Shown in pieces: positions 23,658-30,983 of a stretch of DNA of 64,000 nt. The stretch spans positions 62,001 to 126,000 of the forward strand of contig CAXTHH010000004.1 in the NCBI GenBank assembly GCA_964244065.1, written 5' to 3'. Every line of letters starts with the position of its first letter. Within the stretch, counting starts at the first letter, position 1. The stretch comes from JASLDZ01 sp964244065 (GTDB lineage: Bacteria > Pseudomonadota > Alphaproteobacteria > Caulobacterales > Caulobacteraceae). The translations under genes and the position numbers were made by a program. The notes beneath the pieces were generated by a model that worked only from the letters and a program-made list of their open reading frames with translations, ran no database searches and was not told the origin of the DNA.

Positions 23658-24749
23658 GTGCGCCGGCTCGCCGCCTCCAGCGAGCGCACGTCGCTCGATG
23701 TGTTCGAGGCGCTCTCCGGCCCGCTCGCCGCTCGCGACCAGCGCGATCTTATGGAGCGGCCGTTCTTCTCCCTCGCCAAGGCCAAGCGCGTGACCCAGAT
23801 CGCCTACCAAACCGGAGATACGGAAGTGCAGGTCTACGCCGTGCCGGAACATGGCATGGCGACGATCTGGGACGCGGACGTCCTGATCTGGGCGGGCTCG
23901 CAGATCGTCGAAGCGCTCGATCGAGGCCTGCCGACTTCGCGCTTCTTCCGCTTCACGCCCTATCAGCTCCTGACGGCGATCGGGCGCGCGACAGGCAACC
24001 GCGAGTATCAGCTCCTGCGCGGCGCGCTCACGCGGCTGCAATCGACCGTAATCCGCACCACCATCCGCCAAGGCGAACACTGGCGACGGCAGCAGTTCTC
24101 CTGGATCAACGAGTGGGAGGAGCTCGTCACTCGCGGGGGCCGCGTCGAGGGCATGGAGTTCGTGCTCCCCGACTGGTTCTATCAGGGCGTCCTTGATCGC
24201 CGGCTCGTCCTAACGATCGACCCCGGCTACTTCGCCCTGACCGGCGGCATCGAGCGCTGGCTCTATCGCGTCGCCCGCAAGCACGCGGGCCGCCAGGCGG
24301 AAGGCTGGCGCTTCGATCTCCGCCTTCTGCACACCAAGAGCGCGTCCACCGCCCGGTTCACCGACTTCGCGCTGGACATCCGTCGCATCGCCGCACGCCA
24401 GCCTCTTCCCGGGTATCGGCTCGAAATCGAACGCATGTTCGACGCGACCGGCTTCCTCGGCGAGTTCATCGTCATGCGCCCCGATGGACCGTCAGAGCTT
24501 GTGGATAAGTCATGTCCGGGCTCGCCGGACTCTCGGGACTTCGGGCGCAGGGGTGTCGGGACTTCCGGCGCACGATCATCGGGACTTCGGGCGCAAGCCG
24601 TAAATACGGATGGTACGAAAGGTGCAGCTAATCAGCAGCTTACGTTTGGCCTCGAAGCTCCTAACTCTCTAACAGAATCTAACTCTAAAGAAGCGCGCGC
24701 GCGCGAGGCGGTGGATAAGCCGGCCTCGCCACCAAGGCGACGGCCATGA
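23658..24749 (+). CDS. repA: Replication initiator RepA-like protein
   Basis: A 363-residue initiator of the RepA family found on broad-host-range plasmids and alphaproteobacterial ICEs. Recognisable parts are RDLMERPFFSLAKAKRVTQIAYQ, ATIWDADVLIWAGSQIVEALDRG, RFTPYQLLTAIGRATGNREYQLLRGALTRLQSTVIRT and WLYRVARKHAGRQ, which form winged-helix DNA-binding units. The C-terminal ~75 residues are low complexity because the DNA there holds iterons and an AT-rich stretch. The start is GTG 23658, right after rdfS. Its end overlaps parA by 4 bp. The element may therefore replicate after excision. Confidence 0.85.
   Translation: MRRLAASSERTSLDVFEALSGPLAARDQRDLMERPFFSLAKAKRVTQIAYQTGDTEVQVYAVPEHGMATIWDADVLIWAGSQIVEALDRGLPTSRFFRFTPYQLLTAIGRATGNREYQLLRGALTRLQSTVIRTTIRQGEHWRRQQFSWINEWEELVTRGGRVEGMEFVLPDWFYQGVLDRRLVLTIDPGYFALTGGIERWLYRVARKHAGRQAEGWRFDLRLLHTKSASTARFTDFALDIRRIAARQPLPGYRLEIERMFDATGFLGEFIVMRPDGPSELVDKSCPGSPDSRDFGRRGVGTSGARSSGLRAQAVNTDGTKGAANQQLTFGLEAPNSLTESNSKEARAREAVDKPASPPRRRP
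24500..24720 (+). other. Probable vegetative origin (DnaA box, three iterons, AT-rich tract)
   Basis: Inside the 3' end of repA, a perfect DnaA box TGTGGATAA lies at 24500-24508. Three 16-bp iterons CGGGACTTCSGGCGCA start at 24534, 24557 and 24580, exactly 23 bp apart, and the middle one differs by one base. An AT-rich stretch with TAACTCT repeats follows at about 24650-24690, then a near DnaA box GGTGGATAA at 24710. This is the classic layout of an iteron origin. Confidence 0.72.
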
Positions 24750-25384
24750 TCGTCGCGCTCGTCAACCAGAAGGGCGGCGTCGGCAAGACGACGCTGGCGC
24801 TGCACCTCGCCGGGCGATGGGCCGCGAGGGGGAAGCGCGTGGTGGTGGTCGATGCGGACCCGCAAGGGTCGGCGCTCGACTGGTCCGAGCAGCGCGCCCG
24901 CGAAGGCGTGCCGCGCCTGTTTGGCGTCCTCGGCCTGCCGCGCGAGACGCTGCACCGCGAGCTCCCGGCGATCGCCGAGGACGCGGATCATGTGATCGTT
25001 GATGGCGCACCGCGGATCGCCGGCGTCGCGCGCTCCGCCTTGCTCGCCGCCGACCTGGTGCTGATCCCCGCCACGCCCTCGCCGCTGGACGGCTGGGCTT
25101 CGGCGGAGATGCTGCGCTTGCTGGGTGAGGCGCGCGTGTTCCGGCCTGGCCTGCCCGCGCGGATGGTGCTGAACCGCTGCGCGGCCCGCACCGTCATCGC
25201 GCGCGAGACGGCCGAGGCCTTGGCCGAGCATGACCCGCCCGTGCTGGCCTCCCGTATCGGTCAGCGCGTCATCTTCGCCGACGCGGCGCGTACCGGCCGC
25301 CTTGCCGAGGAGCTCGATCCGAGCTGCCTTGCGGCCGCCGAGATCGCCGCGCTCGCCGCCGAGATCGAGGGCCTCGCCGCATGA
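24746..25384 (+). CDS. parA: ParA-family partition ATPase
   Basis: A 212-residue small ParA (type Ib size). The deviant Walker A is NQKGGVGKTTLALHLA with the signature lysine, Walker A' is VVDADPQGSALDW, and Walker B is HVIVDGAP. It moves and segregates the element in its plasmid-like state. It overlaps repA by 4 bp and the next gene by 4 bp, so repA-parA-RHH gene-DUF2840-traF-transglycosylase are read as one operon. Confidence 0.9.
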   Translation: MIVALVNQKGGVGKTTLALHLAGRWAARGKRVVVVDADPQGSALDWSEQRAREGVPRLFGVLGLPRETLHRELPAIAEDADHVIVDGAPRIAGVARSALLAADLVLIPATPSPLDGWASAEMLRLLGEARVFRPGLPARMVLNRCAARTVIARETAEALAEHDPPVLASRIGQRVIFADAARTGRLAEELDPSCLAAAEIAALAAEIEGLAA

Positions 25385-25635
25385 GCCGGCTGCGCCCAAC
25401 CTCCCGGTTCGCGGCGCGACCCGGTGCGGCGGACGCCTGGGTGCGGGAGCCGGATCCCCGCACGGGTTCTGCCGCCGAGTACACCGCCCGGCTGACGATC
25501 GACGTCACCCCGGTGCTACGCGGGCGGGTCAAGATCACCGCCTTCGAGCGCGGCATCACCGTCGCGGAGATGCTGCGGACGCTGCTTGAGCGCGAGTTTG
25601 GCGACGGCGCAGATGACCGCGGAGCCGTGCCGTGA
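25381..25635 (+). CDS. Small ribbon-helix-helix-like partner of ParA
   Basis: An 84-residue protein. The C-terminal half ARLTIDVTPVLRGRVKITAFERGITVAEMLRTLLEREFG has the beta-strand/helix/helix pattern of ribbon-helix-helix DNA-binding proteins such as ParG and Omega, the centromere-binding partners of small ParA ATPases. The N-terminal ~35 residues are flexible and arginine-rich, which is also usual for ParG-type proteins. Overlap with parA by 4 bp supports the partnership. Assignment is by pattern and context. Confidence 0.65.
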   Translation: MSRLRPTSRFAARPGAADAWVREPDPRTGSAAEYTARLTIDVTPVLRGRVKITAFERGITVAEMLRTLLEREFGDGADDRGAVP

Positions 25636-26096
25636 CCGCGCTCACCGAAGTCGAGTTGATCCACCTCGAAGGCAAGATCGAGCGCTGGATACGGTTTGGC
25701 CCTGAGGCGCAGGAGCGCATCCTCGACCGTCGCCGCCGCGTCCTCGCGTTCGCGCCCGGCGCGGTGTTCGCGTTCGTTCGCTGGGCGTCCAACGACTATG
25801 GCACCATCGTCAGCCGCATCGACGTGCTCCGCGCCGTCGCCGCCAGCCAGCCGCTATCGACCGTTCCGTCCGTGCGGCCTGGCGCGGAGATCCTGCTTCG
25901 CATCTCCGGCTGGCCCAAGGTCGAGCAGGTGCTCGCGGCCATCGACCAGGTCGAAGCGCTGGATGTGCGCGCCGAGGACGCATGCCCGGATCACTGGCGC
26001 CATGTCGGCAACCGCATCGGCAGCGGCCAGGTCGCCCGCCCGTACACCGCCGACCGACACGGCGCCTGGCTACTCAGAAGAAGGATTTCCGCATGA
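25632..26096 (+). CDS. DUF2840 domain-containing protein
   Basis: A 154-residue protein starting at GTG 25632, matching DUF2840: LTEVELIHLEGKIERWIRFG, FAFVRWASNDYGTIVSRIDVLRA, VRPGAEILLRISGWPKVEQVLAAIDQVEAL. DUF2840 genes lie between parA and traF in this ICE family; a role in transfer is presumed but the mechanism is unknown. It overlaps both neighbours by 4 bp. Confidence 0.82.
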   Translation: MTALTEVELIHLEGKIERWIRFGPEAQERILDRRRRVLAFAPGAVFAFVRWASNDYGTIVSRIDVLRAVAASQPLSTVPSVRPGAEILLRISGWPKVEQVLAAIDQVEALDVRAEDACPDHWRHVGNRIGSGQVARPYTADRHGAWLLRRRISA

Positions 26097-26608
26097 CGCC
26101 TGCCTGGACGACGCTCGCCCTGACCCTCTTCGCGACCGGCGCCGTGGTGTTGCCGAGCGTGGCGTCCCCACCGCCCCAGCTCATTTGGAACGCGAGCGCG
26201 AGCGTGCCGATCGGGCTCTATCGTGTGAAGCCGGAGCCGGAGCCGAAGGTCCCGGACATCGTTGTCGTGCGGCCCCCCGAGGCGCTGGTCTGGTTCCTAT
26301 CCGACGGCGGTTACCTGCCGCGCGGCGTGCCGCTGCTGAAGCATGTGGCTGCAGTCGGCGGGCAGAGGATCTGTCGGATGGGAGCTGCCGTCAGCATCGA
26401 CGGCGTTATGGTCGGTGAAGCGCTTGGCCATGACCGCCGCGGCCGTCCGCTGCCGGCTTGGCAGGGCTGCACCGTGCTCGCCGCCGATCAGGTGTTCCTG
26501 TTCAACGCGGACCGGCCGGACTCGCTCGATGGCCGATACTTCGGCCCTTTGTCTCGCACCACCATCGTCGGCAGAGCGCAGCCGATTTGGACCCGGAGCG
26601 GCGACTGA
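26093..26608 (+). CDS. traF: TraF-like S26 signal peptidase
   Basis: A 171-residue inner-membrane serine peptidase. The N-terminal helix is TLALTLFATGAVVLPSVA, the catalytic Ser lies in SASVPIGLYRV, and the general-base Lys in LLKHVAAVGGQRIC, both S26 signatures. In RP4 the TraF peptidase cyclises the TrbC pilin; here it should process the TrbC encoded at 39433. It starts in an ATGA overlap with DUF2840. Confidence 0.88.
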   Translation: MTPAWTTLALTLFATGAVVLPSVASPPPQLIWNASASVPIGLYRVKPEPEPKVPDIVVVRPPEALVWFLSDGGYLPRGVPLLKHVAAVGGQRICRMGAAVSIDGVMVGEALGHDRRGRPLPAWQGCTVLAADQVFLFNADRPDSLDGRYFGPLSRTTIVGRAQPIWTRSGD

Positions 26609-26609
26609 G

Positions 26610-27473
26610 ATGCGCTCCTCTCCCTCTTCTCGGCCACGTCGGCGACGCGGTCTCCGCACAGGATGCGTCGTCGTCCTGGTCGCGGCCTGGGCTTCCGCGA
26701 CGCACGCGCAGTCGACCGGCGATGCGCCGCGTGAGCGGTTGATCCGATCGTCCAGTGCATCTGAGACGATCGCGGAAGCGTCGGTGCGGTTCGGCGTGCC
26801 GGCCCGCTGGATCGCCGAAGTCATGCAGATCGAAAGCCGCGGCGATCCTCGGGCGCTGTCGCCGAAAGGGGCGATCGGCCTCATGCAGATCATGCCGGCG
26901 ACCTACGGAAGCCTCGCCGCGCGCTACGGCCTCGGCGCCGATCCCTGGAACGTCCGCGACAACATCATGGCGGGCGCGGCCTACCTCCGGGAACTCTACG
27001 ATCGCTACGGGGCGAGCGGTTTTCTTGCCGCCTACAATGCCGGCCCGGGTCGCTGGGAAGATCATCTGAACGGCGTTCGTCCGCTGCCCGGCGAGACTGT
27101 TCGATATTTGTCGCGGCTCGGGCCGTCGATCGGCGCGGACATCGCTCCAGGATCGAGCGTCAGCAGCCAAGCCGCGGCACTCTCTCCACGCGCCGCACCG
27201 ATCTTCGTCGCGCTAAACGTCTTCGCGCCTGCGGTTCACCGCGCAGCCGAACGGGACCGCATCGTCCGGATCATCGCTGAGAACGAGACGGTCCTCGATG
27301 CAGGCGACCGCCTGTTGGTGGCGCGTCCCAGCAGCAAACAGGCCGCCGAGCACAGGAGCGAGTGTGATGCACGCAACGACGTCCGCTCCGCATTGAGCTC
27401 GCAGCCGAAGCCTCCATCCCCAACGAGCGCGGCGGTCGCAAACTCGCTTTTCGCGCCGCACGACCAGCACTGA
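26610..27473 (+). CDS. Lytic transglycosylase of the transfer system
   Basis: A 287-residue protein with a signal-anchor (GCVVVLVAAWASATHAQS) and a soluble-lytic-transglycosylase domain. It has the catalytic Glu in VMQIESRGDPRALSPKGAIGLMQIMPATYGSLA and the GAAYLRELYDRYG...LAAYNAGPGRWEDH motifs. It opens peptidoglycan for assembly of the mating channel, like VirB1/TrbN. The C-terminal ~110 residues are low complexity. It starts 1 bp after traF. Confidence 0.88.
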   Translation: MRSSPSSRPRRRRGLRTGCVVVLVAAWASATHAQSTGDAPRERLIRSSSASETIAEASVRFGVPARWIAEVMQIESRGDPRALSPKGAIGLMQIMPATYGSLAARYGLGADPWNVRDNIMAGAAYLRELYDRYGASGFLAAYNAGPGRWEDHLNGVRPLPGETVRYLSRLGPSIGADIAPGSSVSSQAAALSPRAAPIFVALNVFAPAVHRAAERDRIVRIIAENETVLDAGDRLLVARPSSKQAAEHRSECDARNDVRSALSSQPKPPSPTSAAVANSLFAPHDQH

Positions 27474-27754
27474 GCGACGACGGAGATGGGCAGATGGATC
27501 GCAGGGTTCGCACGTCCCGCAGAGATGGGCGGCAGAGGGAGTTGCGCCGTTTGTGGAGGGTGGGAAGGAGGGCGAGATAAAAGGGCTGCCAGCCCTGGGT
27601 GTTCGGGGGGTGCGCTTCGCTCGACAAGTCAGAGACTTAGGAAGCCACGGCCTGCCAGCTTCGCCGCCCGCCCGGCTGGCACGAAGCATGTATTTCCGAA
27701 CTACAGCAGCAACTTAGGCGCCAGCTCCGGACGACGTACGCCCGGCGGCGCCCT
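27474..27754 (+). other. Putative origin of transfer (oriT) upstream of the relaxase gene
   Basis: No gene is supported here. The gap has clustered inverted repeats: AGGGCT-GCC-AGCCCT (27582-27596) and AAGTC-AGA-GACTT (27626-27638), separated by a G-run and a GTGCGCTTCGCTC stretch. Its place directly before the rlxS-type gene is the usual oriT position for MOB systems. The nick site cannot be assigned by eye. Confidence 0.5.
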
Positions 27755-29512
27755 ATGAGCGGCCGCGACGACGAGGTGCGCGTCCGACCCGGCCGGGTTC
27801 GGGACGGCGGGCGGGGAGCGGGCAAGCCTCAGAGCTTCGTCGGCCAAGTCATGCGTGCTGCCCGCAAGGCCGGGCATACAGGTCCGGGGCTCGGTCATGG
27901 CGCGTCAGGTCGAGGCGGCGGCTTCGGGCGCGGACGGGCGGCGGCCGCGGCGCTCGCACTCCGCTCGCCCCAGCGGCGCGTCGTCATCAAGGCCCGCGTC
28001 GTGCGCCAGCGGGGCGGGCGTTTCCGCTCGGCCCCGCTCGCCAAGCATCTCAGCTATCTGCAGCGCGACGGCGTAACCCGGGACGGCACGGACGCTCGCC
28101 TTTTCGATGCGAGCGGCGACACCGCCGACGTAGCTGCCTTCACCGAGCACTGCGCGGACGACCGGCACCATTTTCGCTTCATCGTGTCGCCCGAGGACGC
28201 CCCCGAGATGGCCGACCTGCGTGCGTTCACCCGCGACCTGATGGCCCGCGCAAGCCAAGATCTCGGAACGCGTATCGACTGGGTTGCGGTGGATCACTGG
28301 AACACCGACCAGCCTCATGTCCATGTCCTCGCCCGCGGCGTCGATCAGGACGGGGCCGATCTCGTCATCAGCCGCGAGTATATCAGCCGCGGCTTTCGCG
28401 CCCGGGCGGAGGACTTGGTCGGCCTGGAGCTCGGCCCGCGTTCGGAGCAGGCGGTCCGATCGGGCCTTGAGCGGGAAGTCGGCGCGGAGCGCTGGACGGG
28501 ATTGGATCGCGCCCTGAGAGCGGCGGTCGACGAGGGCGCGGGGGTGGCAGACCTGCGCCCAGGCTCCGAAGCGTCGCCCGATGGCGACCTCCGCAGATTG
28601 ATGATCGGGCGGGCGCAGGTGCTGGAGCGCCTCGGTCTGGCTGACCAAGCGGGTCCGGCGCAGTGGACGCTCCGCCCGGATGCCGAAGCGACCTTGCGCG
28701 CGATGGCCGATCGCGGCGACGTCATCCGCACGATGCACCGGGCTCTGGCCCGCGGCGCTCGCGAGCCCGACCCAGGAGCGTTCGCGATCCACGGCGACGA
28801 CCAGCCGAGCGTGCTCGGCCGGCTCGCCGATCGCGGACTGCAGGACGAGTTGAAGGGCTCGGCCTATGTCGTGATCGAGGGTGTCGACGGCCGCGCTCAC
28901 CATGTCCGCTTCGGCAGCCTCGAAGCGACCGGCGATGCCGCCGTGGGCGCCGTCGTCGAGGTCCGTCCGTTTGATGGGCAGGATGGACAGCGGCGGGTCA
29001 GTCTCGCCGTGCGGTCGGACCTGCCGCTGGAAGCGCAGGTCAGATCACAGGGTGCGACTTGGCTCGACCGGACCCTGATCGCCCGGGAGCCAGTCGCGCT
29101 TGCCGGCTCGGGGTTCGGCGCGGACGTGCGGGATGCCCTGACGAAGCGGACGGATCATCTCGCGACGGAAGGGCTCGCGAGCCGTCAAGGTGTCCGCACG
29201 GTGTTCGCGCGCGACCTGCTCGATACGTTGCGGCGGCGGGAGATTGAGTCGGCGTCCGCCAAGCTCTCGGCCGAGACCGGGCTGCCGCGCGTCGGATCGG
29301 CCGAAGGCGAGCATGTGGCGGGCATTTACCGGCAGCGCGCGCAACTCGCCTCCGGCCGGTTCGCAATGATAGATAGCGGGCTCGGGTTCGAGCTGGTGCC
29401 TTGGAAGCCGGCGCTGGAGGAGCACGTCGGCCGGCATGTCTCGGGCGTCGTGCAACCGGGTGGCTCGATCGCTTGGAGCTTCGGCCGGACGCGCGGACTG
29501 GGGATCGGCTAG
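27755..29512 (+). CDS. rlxS: RlxS-type relaxase (DUF3363)
   Basis: A 585-residue conjugative relaxase of the group carrying DUF3363, like RlxS of ICEMlSym(R7A). Conserved parts are KHLSYLQRDGV, HHFRFIVSPEDA, the metal-binding HxH in WNTDQPHVHVLARG, and DLVISREYISRGFRARAEDL. The basic N-terminal ~60 residues are typical. It should nick oriT, stay bound to the 5' end and pilot the strand. It opens a new unit after the oriT-like gap; traG, normally next, is displaced ~6.3 kb by cargo. Confidence 0.88.
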   Translation: MSGRDDEVRVRPGRVRDGGRGAGKPQSFVGQVMRAARKAGHTGPGLGHGASGRGGGFGRGRAAAAALALRSPQRRVVIKARVVRQRGGRFRSAPLAKHLSYLQRDGVTRDGTDARLFDASGDTADVAAFTEHCADDRHHFRFIVSPEDAPEMADLRAFTRDLMARASQDLGTRIDWVAVDHWNTDQPHVHVLARGVDQDGADLVISREYISRGFRARAEDLVGLELGPRSEQAVRSGLEREVGAERWTGLDRALRAAVDEGAGVADLRPGSEASPDGDLRRLMIGRAQVLERLGLADQAGPAQWTLRPDAEATLRAMADRGDVIRTMHRALARGAREPDPGAFAIHGDDQPSVLGRLADRGLQDELKGSAYVVIEGVDGRAHHVRFGSLEATGDAAVGAVVEVRPFDGQDGQRRVSLAVRSDLPLEAQVRSQGATWLDRTLIAREPVALAGSGFGADVRDALTKRTDHLATEGLASRQGVRTVFARDLLDTLRRREIESASAKLSAETGLPRVGSAEGEHVAGIYRQRAQLASGRFAMIDSGLGFELVPWKPALEEHVGRHVSGVVQPGGSIAWSFGRTRGLGIG

Positions 29513-29984
29513 GTTGCTGCCGAGACCGAAGCGGTGAGGATGTCTCGCAATGGGCAAGCCTTCGTGCGTCTCGCTCGGCCGGCCGCAACCGGGAGAGCTG
29601 ACTCATAACCGCCGTTCGGAAAGGCGGCTTGTTGGCCACCATCACTGACGCAGCCGGAGTCCCCGCGAGGGTCGGCTGTCCTGACAGCGCGCCCCGCCGC
29701 ACTCGATTAGAGGACAGTCGAGCTCAGGACCTGCGCCAGGCGACGTGACGCCGCGTGACAGGGACGTGCGCCGTTAGCGCAGTACGATCCCCCTGGACGC
29801 TCTGCCTCCTGCGGCGCAACAAGGTGTCGTATACGGGCGGCCGCTCGGGCGGAGGTTCGCCCTACGACCACGCTTGTCGCCGAGTGTGTGGAAGTTGTGG
29901 GTAAGTCGAGCGTAAGCTGTGGGCGATCATCGTGGGACCGCCCGACTCAGCTAACACGGGAACGAAGAGGATCGACGGCGCACC
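29513..29984. other. Intergenic region between relaxase and ietA
   Basis: No open frame with recognisable content was seen. A weak stem CCGCC (29609-29613)/GGCGG (29623-29627) followed by CTTGTT could end rlxS transcription. The rest probably carries the ietA promoter and marks the left border of a cargo insertion. Confidence 0.4.
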
Positions 29985-30971
29985 ATGCGTGGCGAACTAA
30001 TGAAGAAGCTGCTCGCCAGCTATGGCCGCGACGACGAGTTTCGCGCCGTCGCCGAACAGATCATTCTCGAGGAGGAGCAGAAGAACAATCAGGTGCTCGC
30101 TCGCACGTTGCGCCGAACCCTCGATGGCGCGGCCGCCCGCGCCGACAAGCCCAAGGCGCTGGCTCCGCTAATCCCCTTCCCGGAAGCGGCAAGTGACTTC
30201 ATCGAGCGCATCGAGCCCGAGTTCACGAAGGACGACATTGTCCTGCCGGCCGCCAACCTGCGGGTCTTCGCAGGCTTGCTCGAGGAGCACCGACGCGCCG
30301 ACGAGATCCGCAGACACGGACTGCCCGTTCGCTCCAAGCTCTTGTTCTGCGGCCCGCCGGGATGCGGCAAGACCTTCTGCGCGGAGGTGTTCTCCCGCGA
30401 GCTCGGCCTTCCGCTCTATGTCGTCAAGCTGGACCGTCTCATCTCCTCCTATCTCGGCGAAACCGCCGGAAACATCCGCAAGACCTTCGAGTTTGCGCGT
30501 AAGCAGCCTTGTGTCCTGTTTTTTGATGAGTTCGACGCCCTGGCGCGCGCACGCGACGACTCGAACGAGCACAATGAGCTACGACGGGTTGTGAATAGCC
30601 TGCTGCTGTTCATCGACCGCATGAAGCCGCGCGGCTTCCTGGTCGCAGCCACCAACCTCGATCAATCGCTGGACGCCGCGGTGTGGCGCCGGTTCGACGA
30701 GGTGATCTGGTTCGATCTCCCCGATCCGCCGCTGATCGAGCGCTTCCTCGAGCGCAAGTTCAAGAACGTGAAGACGGGATTCCGGCCAGCCGACATGGCG
30801 GGCTCGGTCGAGGGCTTCTCCTACGCCGACATCGAGCGCATCTGCGTTCAGGCCGTGAAGGCCGCGATCATCGAGCGCCGCAAAACGGTGACCGCGCAGG
30901 ACTTCCGGGCGGCCGTGGCCGAAGAGCTCCGGCGGCGCTCGGGCAACGCGCGGCTGAAAGCCCCGCGCTGA
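29985..30971 (+). CDS. ietA: IetA-like AAA+ ATPase (defence/exclusion pair)
   Basis: A 328-residue AAA+ ATPase. Walker A GPPGCGKT is at residues 123-130, Walker B CVLFFDEFDALARARD with the catalytic Glu at about 182, sensor 1 VAATNLD, and an arginine finger in WRRFDE. A C-terminal lid with SYADIERICVQAVKAAIIERR follows. Paired with a subtilase 12 bp downstream it matches IetAS, described as a plasmid incompatibility/stability pair in Agrobacterium and later as an anti-phage system. In that pair the ATPase is thought to restrain or drive the protease. Confidence 0.8.
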   Translation: MRGELMKKLLASYGRDDEFRAVAEQIILEEEQKNNQVLARTLRRTLDGAAARADKPKALAPLIPFPEAASDFIERIEPEFTKDDIVLPAANLRVFAGLLEEHRRADEIRRHGLPVRSKLLFCGPPGCGKTFCAEVFSRELGLPLYVVKLDRLISSYLGETAGNIRKTFEFARKQPCVLFFDEFDALARARDDSNEHNELRRVVNSLLLFIDRMKPRGFLVAATNLDQSLDAAVWRRFDEVIWFDLPDPPLIERFLERKFKNVKTGFRPADMAGSVEGFSYADIERICVQAVKAAIIERRKTVTAQDFRAAVAEELRRRSGNARLKAPR

Positions 30972-30983
30972 CGCTCTACCCCC

